Shown: positions 12,451 to 21,642 of the stretch, piece by piece | Layout: each line of letters begins with the position of its first letter | Numbering within the stretch: position 1 is the first letter of the stretch | Assembly: GCF_000003815.2 (NCBI RefSeq) | Contig: NC_049996.1 | Location: 4,843,834 to 4,907,833 of the forward strand | Direction: 5' to 3' | Source of the DNA: Branchiostoma floridae | Lineage: Eukaryota; Chordata; Leptocardii; Amphioxiformes; Branchiostomatidae | DNA: 64,000 nt | Program-made: the position numbers and the translations under genes | Notes under the pieces: generated by a model | Database searches by the model: none | Seen by the model: only the letters and a program-made list of their open reading frames with translations | Told to the model about the DNA's origin: nothing

Positions 12451-14640
12451 GCTTTACCCTTGAAAAATTGGCACATTGATGAACTACATGTATATGTGGA
12501 GAAAGAAATGTCCTTAAGATTTCAAGTTATAATTTTACAAAAAGTAATGCATGTGTAGATATGTATTTTCAGAGATTAAAAAATTTTTTTAAAAAACAGC
12601 ACTTGTTAAAGGTTGAGTGAAGTTACCCTAACATTGGGCCAATAAATGTGATTTTTTTAACAAAATTCTTTTCTCTAATAACCAAAGGAGATAAGGAGGG
12701 GTGAATGCAACATGAAGTTGTGTTACATGAAGCAATGGCATATGTATTTTATATTGGAAGGATGCGATTATTTTACCCAGTTAATAAGCTGTATCCTCAC
12801 AGCAGTGGTACACAGTGGAGCAGTGAGATTGAAGAAAGAGATGTCATTCAAACTTCAATATCAAAACTTAAAGCAATTACAATATTATATCTTCTGAGAG
12901 TGAAAAGAAAGAACATTGAAAACTCTTTAAAGATGGAATGTGGTTCTCGACTTTTAGTCTTCATAACTTTGAAGACAGGCGAAATATTGTCCATAAATCC
13001 TAACTTAAGGACAAATCAAAAGCATCATTAAAAAGGAGGGAATGAGAACAACATAATATGTAGTATCTGTACCTTCTGAGGTCAAGGAAATAGAAATGTA
13101 GGGTGGTTGGATCTGGAGCTTTTTCCATGTAATGTACATCTTAATGTGCATCCCAGACAGCGTTATGTGACAACTTAAATGATATGGAATCTGAATGAAT
13201 TGTTATATAACACTCTTTTTTCCCACGCACAATTCCCGAGTGGAATGCCCTGCCTGGCACGGTTGTAAGCGCTCCCAACATTGAGCACTTCCGTGCCAGG
13301 CAGGCGGCCTGCCCGCCCTAACCCGGGAGCCCCAGCTCCCCCCCTACTTTTGCCCCTCGCGGGGTCATTTGGGGGTATATATGCAGATGCAGATATAAAT
13401 AATAACAACAGTCAGATGTTAATATTGGAGTCTGCCAAAAACAAGAACATATTGTGACAAACTATTATTCTGGGAATATTGCAGACTCTGAGATGAAATG
13501 AAAAACAAATTGAAAAAGGTTTTAGAATTTGCCCATCACTGTTTTTAGTACCAAGGACAGGGAAATCACATGGAAGTTGTATGTAATAAAGGACAAACCA
13601 TTCCACCATTCCACAAAAAGACAATGGGTGTTGCATATCAAAGTGGCATAAACTATTATAGAATTTTCTCAACAAATTGTATTTCTTTGGGAGGGGAAAA
13701 TGATACAAAAAGATTTTTAATCTACTATATATATATGTAAAGAGTTTGATATCAATATGTGACCTGAAGCTAATAAAACAGAGGCCAGGTTTGAGTTTTT
13801 GAAGCCAGGCCAACAATGTTTAGTTTTTAAAGATTGTACAGTTTGCTCAAAAATAAACCTACAACCTCTCAGAGAAGGCGGAAGAGAACATGATAGTATT
13901 ATGTGCAGCAATAAAATGTTTAAATTATGTTTGAATTAAAGATTCTGGACACAAAAATAAAGGCCTTACAATCCTTATCTTATGAGAGTAAATGAAAATT
14001 AAAAAAGGAAACTCCTTAAGAGGGAACATTCAAGATGAATAGTACGGACGAGTCGCTAGGTAGTCTTCACAACTTTAAAGACAGGTCAACTAATTAAAGT
14101 GATTTACTGTAATCGTACATGTACAGTTTACTTCCTAGCTAAATTTTACTTAGCAAAGAGAAAAGAAGAAAAGAAAAGAGAGGGAGCAAAGTTGTATTAC
14201 ATGCTTCAAAATTATGTCTGTCATGTCAGGGTTCAATAAGTCTATACATTAGTTCTTTCATGAGGATTCTAAATAGGGTGCCGGCCATTAACAGATTGCA
14301 GCTTGTACTAAAAAAGTTAGTACTGCCTCAGTGTTATGTTTGGTAGTCCAGCCATCTTGGAAACGGTAATGTTAAAACAAGGATTCGATCTAAACAATGT
14401 TTTAACATAAGGATAGCAGATAGGTCATGATCTTAAAGAGATAGAAAATCCTGAAAGGTTTCTCAAAGAATGAAGATAATATGACTTATAAGTTATAGAC
14501 TTAGGTCCAAGGTGAACAACAAGGACACTAGATGTATCAAGTATTGTAACTTGCGGAAAACATGATGTCATTCAAAAGAGATATTATGACCCTAGAGTAT
14601 GTTACAGATGAATGCAAAGAAGCCTAGTTTGCTCTGAGTT
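12451..14640. other. No host gene; diverged direct repeats
   Basis: This continues the ~1.1-1.2-kb diverged units seen from 11.4 kb: CATAACTTTGAAGACAGG at about 12961 and its diverged form near 14066, and TATgTGCAGCAATAaAAT near 13898, matching about 11418. The only recognisable coding relic is the LINE 3' end near 13204-13318. The + strand ORF at 12705-13031 has no recognisable domain and is probably chance. Confidence 0.5.
13204..13318 (+). pseudogene. LINE ORF2 C-terminal remnant
   Basis: On the + strand this reads HSFFPRTIPEWNALPGTVVS followed by APNIEHFRARQ and a stop after CPP. This is the typical 'FFPRTI.WN.LP..VV.AP....F' C-terminus of many non-LTR retrotransposon reverse transcriptases. 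Only the last ~38 codons survive. The GC-rich sequence that follows (to about 13375) is probably its 3' untranslated end. The longer - strand ORF over it is a shadow. Confidence 0.65.
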
Positions 14641-14653
14641 ATAGCTGATTTTA

Positions 14654-15341
14654 GTTACTATCAATTTTCTTCGAACAATGACTGTTTATTAAAGGTAGAG
14701 AACGTACCTCCAAATTTTCGATGTCTGTCAGTACATCTTGGACGCGGAGAATGGTCTAGTCTCAATCTCGTGAGAGAATACGAGACTAGACCAGGCTTGA
14801 TTAGATCATCTGCCCCCTCCCCCCGCCTCCTTGCGGAGAAGAGGTAGGTAGGACTTGGGAAGCTCCCAACCCTCGTTGCGGTTAAGTTTTGCTCCCTCCA
14901 GCTGGATGTGGATAGCCTCCTTGATCTTTCTGTGGGCCTTGCGTGCCTCAAGGTCAATGATTTCAATATTGTCCGAGATTGGCTTAGTAGTAACTAAGTG
15001 ACGTGACTGCAGGTGGTGTTGGCTTAGCGCGGATTTACTATCCAGACGGTCTAAGGACTTTTGGTGTTCCATGGTCCGTTCCCCCAAAGACCTTTCCGTT
15101 TCACCTACATACACCTCACCGCACTCCTCACACGCAACTTTGTAGATAACTCCACATTTTTCACTAGGCAGTAAGGGGTCTTTTGGTCTCACTAAGGCAT
15201 TCCGCAGAGTGTAGCCTGGTTTAGAGTAAAGGCTAACATTGTGTTTAGCGAACGCGCGTTTTAATCGTTCGGTAATACAGTCATTGTTCGAAGAAAATTG
15301 ATAGTAACTTAAACATACGTGACTGATGAACCTCTTCAACG
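14654..15341 (-). mobile_element. 5'-truncated Penelope-like element with GIY-YIG endonuclease
   Basis: The segment lies between a perfect 13-bp direct repeat, ATAGCTGATTTTA (14641-14653 and 15342-15354), read as the target-site duplication. It holds the endonuclease end of a Penelope-like retroelement on the - strand. A perfect 33-bp inverted repeat joins its two ends (14653-14685 and 15277-15309), so its 3' end carries an inverted copy of sequence from near its truncated 5' end. A second perfect 11-bp hairpin lies at 14753-14763/14782-14792. The reverse transcriptase is absent. Confidence 0.75.
14806..15339 (-). CDS. Penelope-like element GIY-YIG endonuclease domain (truncated ORF)
   Basis: This 177-residue frame has the GIY-YIG signature typical of Penelope-like elements: CGVIYKVACEECGEVYVGET (about residues 62-81), then RSLGERTMEHQKSL with the conserved Arg, then SALSQHHLQSRH (about 103-114). 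The 'VIYKV' and 'VYVG' strands correspond to the GIY and YIG positions. In Penelope-like elements this domain follows the reverse transcriptase and nicks the target DNA. Here the upstream RT is missing, so the start codon is only the first Met after the truncation. The frame has no internal stop, which suggests a fairly young copy. It is a transposon relic, not a host gene. Confidence 0.75.
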   Translation of the reverse strand: MKRFISHVCLSYYQFSSNNDCITERLKRAFAKHNVSLYSKPGYTLRNALVRPKDPLLPSEKCGVIYKVACEECGEVYVGETERSLGERTMEHQKSLDRLDSKSALSQHHLQSRHLVTTKPISDNIEIIDLEARKAHRKIKEAIHIQLEGAKLNRNEGWELPKSYLPLLRKEAGGGGR

Positions 15342-15354
15342 ATAGCTGATTTTA

Positions 15355-15750
15355 ACTTAAGGCTTAAAGTGTAACAACTAAAACTACTCAAAAGAGAGAG
15401 AAAGGTTGCCATAGTCATGTCAAAAGGATGAAAGCAATGTATTATCTCACCATGAAGACAAGAATTCTAGAATCCAAACGTCTGAGGAAAACCACATACC
15501 TAAGTCTTTGCTAGGAGGAATCATCAGAGCTATCAAACAGTGCAGTCATAATGTCATGGTAAAATTGACCATACAGAAAAAAGGTTTGGAAGTGAATAAA
15601 TAAACTAGTTCATTAGACAGTTTTTGCTTTACATGGTTTAGTTATTTTACATGGCATTTCTTTGATGATAGGTTAAAAATAGCAACTTAACTATCGTTAT
15701 CAGTTTTCATCTGACAAGCATGCAAGAAAAAAAGTCTAAAAATTTAGTTA
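15355..15750. other. No gene seen
   Basis: AT-rich spacer between the Penelope-like fragment and the next MITE. No coding or structural feature was recognised. Confidence 0.5.
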
Positions 15751-16629
15751 AGGCCATACCAATTTAATTTGTTGGTTCTCGGAATCGCCGCTTCTATTTT
15801 TCCCAATTTCAAAAAAAAAAAAAAAATTCGAATTTGCATGTTCATGAGAAGAACTCATTTGCATGTTCGTGAGAGTTAAATGGCCCCGTTACACAAGTTG
15901 CTTCACAGACTTCGGCTGAGTTATTAAAACAAAACTTCTGAAACAAGTACTGGACATGCAAAAACAACTATCACCTGCTTATGTTTTCCTTTGTGTTGTA
16001 AATCATCGAAAACCACCAATAGATCGTGAAATTTGAAAATGACGAAAATAAATGGCCGCCCAAGCCAGCATGTAGTTAGTCACAAGTATGTAAATGAGAT
16101 GCAATTTCATGCAAATGAGGAGTACGCCTCTAGCGATTTTTGTTTAAACTGCAGCTTTCACAAAGAGAATAATGAATCAGATGTTTCAGGCACTCTTTTA
16201 TTTTTTGGGTGAAATAAAGTCATTTTCTTGTTGTTGTTGCTAACTTACATTAGACATTATACTATGCTGAAAAAGTTTTTCAACCTTTTCAAGTTTTTTT
16301 TAATGTTGTTAATCATTTACTAAGATGATTTATTACAACTGTTAAGCTTTATTACTGTGTGTACTTCTGTAATACCTATTGCACATTTTTTGCATTTGTA
16401 TTGTTGAAATTATATGTAAAATGTATGCTTACATGCAAATTTTTTATGTAATTGTAACTGGATAAATATTCTGCCACACATATACCATGGTTTCGGGTCT
16501 GGAATTACCAACCTGAAACTCCTGACCTGAATCCAGACTTGTTGCAAGTTTTTTTTTTTTTTTTCGCCCTGTCGCTCCAACTTTTTTCTGAAAAAGTCCG
16601 AGAACCAACAAATTAAATTGGTATGGCCT
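15751..16629. mobile_element. Long-TIR MITE, AGGCCATACC family (copy 1)
   Basis: The ends are a perfect 33-bp inverted repeat (15751-15783 and 16597-16629) starting AGGCCATACCAATTTAATTT. Subterminally, the right end has a CGCCCTGTCGCTCC motif whose complement recurs in the copy at 61999-62372. The 879-bp interior has no transposase. A target duplication is not obvious. Confidence 0.8.
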
Positions 16630-17068
16630 AAAGTAAATTTACATACAGAAAACCCAGAATAGATAGCCTACAAGAAAATGTTAAAGTGCATCATTTGCTG
16701 AACAACTTCTTTATAATTTAGACTAAGAATTTTGAGCACGATTTGCGTACAAAGGATTGTGTTACCATGCACAACAAAGAGATTCTATGAGTAAAGGTTC
16801 AGAAGTTCAGAACTACATTATAGTTCAAGTAAGAGACAGTTAGAGATGATGGGAAAAGTTCGATTTTCAGAAAAGAATATTGTGTACATGTATAATAAAT
16901 AGAATTTGACATTGTGAAATGAATAATGAGACATTGAACAATGACTTAGACATGACAAACTCTGAGGTGAAGAAGATGAAAAAAGTAAGACTTCAGAAAA
17001 GAAAACACTTGGTACTATGTAAAATATAAGGAGAGGGACCTAAGACTTTCAATAAATTAATTCTTAGG
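16630..17068. other. No gene seen
   Basis: AT-rich, purine-biased spacer without a supported reading frame. Confidence 0.5.
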
Positions 17069-17456
17069 CAGGGTTCGAAATACACATACTTAACTGGCAA
17101 TTTGCACATAGTTTTCGAGATTTGCACGTAAAAATATTCTGAGCTTGCAATCTTGCATGTTGAAAATACCTGGCCTATAGTTAAAATACTGAGGAATTAG
17201 ACACCCTAGTCTTAGACAGAACGACATATGGACGTCTTTCTTTTTCCTTCCTTGTTTTTGCCGGCATCTTTTTCCAGTAGCTTCTCCAGTATCCGTCCTG
17301 AGCAGCAACATTCCACCAAAGGACGGAATGATGGATGCTGGCTAGATCATTGCAGTATAGACTAGTTGTATTTTGCATGTAAATTTTTCAAATTGTACGT
17401 AGAATTTTTACCAACTTGCAATTCTGCATGTAGCAAAAAAAGTATTTCGATCCCTG
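17069..17456. mobile_element. CAGGG/CCCTG-ended MITE (copy B, inverted relative to copy A)
   Basis: The ends are CAGGGTTCGAAATAC and GTATTTCGATCCCTG, flanked by the perfect 5-bp direct repeat TTAGG (17064-17068 and 17457-17461). Its reverse complement aligns with 4974-5329 from end to end, including the ATGCAxAATTGCAAG-TTGG motifs. It also holds a - strand frame (around 17175-17385) whose central part is unlike the other copy. That segment is more GC-rich and may be a captured piece of sequence. Confidence 0.75.
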
Positions 17457-17461
17457 TTAGG

Positions 17462-18659
17462 TGTGATGTCAGTTATTTGTATGTATACATAACTCAGTAA
17501 CACATGCAAGATCTAGAATCAACGTTTGTAGCATTTTGTTTCTCATCCTCAAATGCAGTCAGAGGTGAAGACATAGTGCACTTTATTGCACAGAGGTCAT
17601 TGCTACAGTATTTCTAGAAAAATATTATATTGATAGCATTAATAAGGTTTTATCTAGAAATTACATTATTTGACAGCAAGATTGCACATGCAAAATAGTG
17701 CAAAGAGAGAGGAGTGTCTATACCAGAACGTTTTTAAGACTTGAGATTAATGATAATAAAACTATAATATAATAGATGATGGAACAATCAACAATATTTA
17801 TCTCAGATTTGGTACACGTGACTAAACTGAAGATGAGTTTTTGTACAAAATCCATGATGACAAAACAATAGGTTATGAAAGAATAAGTCAGCAATATTCA
17901 TCTCAGAGTTGGTTATAACTTAAAGAAGATTTTTCTTTTCCAAAGAAGATTTTGTACAAAATTGCTGATCATGATGAAATTTCAGGTTCCAACTCTGAAA
18001 GGTGACCTATGGGTGAAAGGTCATCAACTGTCATCAGTTGAGGTCTAGAATTAGGATGATGATGATGATGACACAAGACAAAATGCAAATATCTACAGAT
18101 AATCATCTAAAACTGTTGTCTTTCCAAATTGAAACATGGAATGTACCAACCCACAAGTCCATATATTTTTTCTATAACTTCTTACTATCAAATAAAATCA
18201 GTAGTAAAATTACTTTTGTCATGCAAATTTCTGCACTTCCAGTCAATTCAAATCCATATTTCTTGTATGAACCAAACAGGTATTTAGTCTTAATAAGATG
18301 AAGGGCAAGTTATGAATTATATCATGGAAAATAGCAAACTGATGTGTTCTAATTAATACTTCTAACATTACACACATTTCCTCTAATAGTGAGTTTGTAA
18401 TTACAATGTATGAGGCAAGAATAAGCATAATTAATATTTGTAATTTTCATCATTGTATATATACAAAACAAAAAGGTTATGTATGTTGGTTTGGGTCACC
18501 CCACCCCAAATAAATTATAAATCATGAATTTCAAAATGACATGAATATGTCATGTGCATGAATTGGCCAGATGGGCATTTATAAAAAAACATCCTATTGT
18601 AGCTGGATCTTTACTCTGATGATCCTTTCTTTATGCTTTATATTTCAATATCATAGCAC
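17462..18659. other. No gene seen; local direct repeats
   Basis: AT-rich. Short diverged direct repeats occur around 17790-17960 (ATCTCAGAtTTGGT and AAGAAGATTTT motifs twice). No coding sequence is supported; the 87-codon + ORF at 18038 lacks recognisable features. Confidence 0.45.
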
Positions 18660-18667
18660 ACTTTTTA

Positions 18668-19100
18668 TAGCCTGGGTACCATTCGTATAGTAGTTCGCTC
18701 CTATGTTCGCTTCTGCTATCCGTCTGAAGACTTGTACATTCAAACCATTTGGTGGTTACGCCAGTTAATGAGCGAATCAAGGAATAGGTTCTAGAGCGCT
18801 CTTTCGATGACAACAGGACCTCCCGCAAGCGGACGGAGGGCTTGTCCGGTGTTGGAACGCCTGTTGGAACGATCGCTTGAACCCATTCCATAATTCGCTC
18901 ATATGTGGGGACCAATCAGCGCGTGCTTCCACTTTTTGTACGATTCCAGACGTTGAGATGGCCCGCGTTCCCAGACGGAAACACAGAGAAGCGACTGTAT
19001 ATAGTGTATAGTGAATGTCAGAGCTAGAAGCGACGGTATATAGTAATATATATATAATGAATGCCGGAGCAAACTACTTTCCGGATGGTACCCAGGCTGC
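18668..19100. mobile_element. hAT-like MITE with 8-bp target duplication
   Basis: Imperfect terminal inverted repeats of about 33 bp (18669-18701 and 19066-19098) begin AGCCTGGGTACCAT and end with a ...GTAGTTcGCTCC motif. The flanks carry the perfect 8-bp direct repeat ACTTTTTA (18660-18667 and 19101-19108). The right half contains two diverged copies of a GCGACtGTATATAGT..GAATGcC unit. There is no transposase, so the element is non-autonomous. Confidence 0.75.
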
Positions 19101-19269
19101 ACTTTTTAGCAATGGAAACATGAAATCATCAAACTACACAGTCTGAGAGTAGTTAAGGATGTGTAAACCACTGGTAAATGCAAAAACTGCCATACGTCAG
19201 GGCCTACAGGACAGTAACTGTACTGTAGGTTTGTCCTACCGTATTCTGTACACTTGGCTTTAGACTTCC

Positions 19270-20706
19270 TCACTCAAATACTTCTTGGTGTTGAAGAACC
19301 CACAGAAGTTGTACAGTCCATCTGGGTCTTGTTTTGCCCAATTTACAAGATGAAACCAGCTGCTGTTGTCAGAGTTGCACTTCTCTGGCCACAGACTTCA
19401 GCAGGTCTGTGTGAAGCACAGAATGTAACATTTGGAATTTCATTCAGCTTATGTCATTGTTGATAAAATTTTAAGAAAAGGAGTAAAATGTTAAAAAAAC
19501 AGCCACCATTGTAGCTAAATTCTGAAACAATACAATACAATAAAACACTAAACACATTATAAAACATTCATGTAATGTTACAGATTTCTAACACAATGAC
19601 TTACTGAAGACTTTCTGGTCCTGAAGAACTCAGAGAAGTGAGGTGCTCTCCAGGTCCTGGTTTCTTCAGAGTAGAGTAGAAAGTTGTGACAATGACAGTG
19701 TGTCAGGATTTCTCTCAGGGAATAGGACTTCAGCAGTTCTGTATACAAGATACAGGAAACATGTAGGATTTGATAATCATATTATGATGATTTAAAGCAC
19801 AGTCATAAACCCCAACAAAGGATGAGTATTACAATGTATGTTTACAGTTACAGTTACTGTACCAGTTGCAGAATCTGATGTACATTAGAACTAGTAGTAA
19901 TTGTAGTTGACTGGTTTATTAAATTATGTGCTAAGATATAATTCTAACCTGGCTTCAATAATTTCCCAGAGCCTTGTTCCACCTCATATTTGGACTCCCT
20001 ACTTTTCTCTTCTGTAGGCAAGTAAAGCTGAGGATCATCTAGCAGAGAGAAAAATACAACAATTCTTAATAATGTGTTATTTGAAATCAAATCATTACAT
20101 GAATTTTGCTAGACCTTTCTATCTATCGTGTTGAAAACAGAAACAAAATCATAAAATCCTTAGCTTTCCTGTCAGAACTTTAAAACAGTCAAATGTCCTA
20201 TTGATAGTGCAAGACCTGTTCTACGTAATTAAAATCCATATTTTGATAATAAAACCACCCTTAGTCCAGCATGTTGACGTCTTTATGAAGCTGTCTGTCT
20301 GTCTCTTTTGTTTTAAGACCTGTGCAGCTGTTTTCAAAACACAGTAATATCTCATAAATGTTATTCAATCTTCATATATCATGCAATGTTAATTGTGATT
20401 ATCATTAGAATCAACACATAACGTTAATTTCGTATGGATCTAAATTCAAGCATTGAACTCACCTTTGAGTCTTGCCTTGTCATATTTACATTCACACCGC
20501 ACAAACAAATCCAACTTCAACTCTGACAAACACGATTTTGTGTCTCCAGATCCAAGACTAAGAACCAGGTTTATGTGTGTGAACCCCACACGAGTTTTTC
20601 TGACATTTTCAAAGACATGTTCGGGAAACAACGACAAAGAACGAGGGAAATGGAACAAACTTCCATGGAACTCACCCCCCTCCCCCTTCGGTCCGTGAGG
20701 AGGAAA
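19270..20706 (-). CDS. Probable multi-exon protein gene, function unknown (model incomplete)
   Basis: On the - strand, three exons join in frame. Exon 20706-20463 follows TTTTCAATGCAG and ends at the strong donor AAAG|GTGAGTT. Exon 20038-19949 (90 nt, phase 1 both ends) follows TCTCTCTGCTAG. Exon 19738-19605 ends at TTCA|GTAAGT. They give an uninterrupted ~156-residue stretch, reading for example SLFPEHVFENVRKTRVGF, then DDPQLYLPTEEKSRESKYEV, then LLKSYSLREILTHCHCHNF. A possible last exon, 19362-19270, keeps the phase and ends in TGA. A possible first exon ends at 21013, with ATG at 21034 in good context (AACAATGG), but its phase (1) does not match the 20706 acceptor (phase 0), so something is missing. 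The VFENV..TRVGF segment faintly recalls GAIN domains of adhesion GPCRs; I do not rely on that. Confidence 0.4.
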
Positions 20707-21012
20707 CTGCATTGAAAATCCTTATTCATGTATTTTCCTTTCTTCTGTGTCCCATAAGAAGTTTTTTGGAAGGTACAAAAATAATTTGAAAGCCACAAGA
20801 AGCGTAAGGCAGACAACTAGTCCGCAAAGTCTGGAATGGTGTCACAACTACAGGGTGAAGACGATAGAAAAAGGGGGAGGGGGGAAGTTTGGGAAACCGG
20901 AAGTAACTTTTCGGCTGTTTATCATAGCTCATAGTTAACCATTATGCCTGTTTTAAAAACGACAGCCAGTTCAAAGATTTAACTCCTACATATATTCACA
21001 ATCTGTACTTAC

Positions 21013-21260
21013 TAGAATGCAAAGTCGTTTCCATTGTTAAGAAAAGGCCGCCTTTGCTATCAGCTGAGGTTTCACAAAGGTACACTCTGCACGTGTGGTC
21101 CCGACCTTGGTGCTGATTACATCATCCGGAGCTGAGAACCTCGTGCACTTTTCACATGGATCGCTAGAGGACGCTACTGCATGGTCCAGTTCCGCTGATT
21201 GTATGGCTGAGGTACACGGTCTGGCAGCGACGTCCAACGGTTGATGTTCAAACTGCATGC
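21013..21260 (-). other. Possible 5' exon of the - strand gene
   Basis: This segment is more GC-rich than its surroundings. On the - strand it ends CATTCTA|GTAAGTAC, an excellent donor. An ATG at 21034 in the context AACAATGG would begin a very short coding part of 22 nt. Upstream of it an overlapping 73-codon frame (21258-21037) ends just before that ATG and would be an upstream ORF. The lower end is set by the donor and the upper end is arbitrary. Confidence 0.3.
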
Positions 21261-21528
21261 ACCAGCCTGCACTGTTGTTATAAGCTGCATGTTAATCATT
21301 GTCACAGCTTTATAACGACCGTATCATCATCTTTAAGTCTTGTTTTTTCTTTGACATATTACTTTGTTTAATATATCGTGAGAATCGGTAGGATGCTCTT
21401 CGTTAAATTTGCAGAACAACAACTCCCTCCCTCATAAGTTATTTTCTCACATACATCGTGTGTGACACTGACATTGTCATATATCTATCATTGACGACTC
21501 AGCTTCGAAGGGCGTGTTATATTACAAT

Positions 21529-21642
21529 ATATAGGGGCAATGACCCACCCTAAGGTGGATTCAGTCGTTTATGAAGTGGTTATAGGAATCGTCTATATCA
21601 TGGCACCGTATACACCTCGGGGCGGGTCATTAAACCCTATAT
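21529..21642. repeat. Short hairpin MITE
   Basis: An imperfect inverted repeat: ATATAGGG then AATGACCCaCCCtAAGGTG on the left, with its complement on the right ending at 21642, around a ~50-bp loop. The size (114 bp) and arms of about 28 bp suggest a miniature palindromic element. No clear target duplication was identified. Confidence 0.55.

Noticed and set aside
13175-13408. - strand 77-codon ORF, Gly/Arg/Pro rich
   Set aside because: The opposite strand carries a recognisable LINE C-terminus; the ORF is its antisense shadow.
14654-14830. Possible hammerhead ribozyme in the 3' part of the Penelope-like fragment (CTGACAGA ... GAAA on the - strand)
   Set aside because: Penelope-like elements can carry hammerhead motifs, but here the CUGANGA core is not matched, stem II is absent and no stem I pairs correctly around a cleavage triplet.
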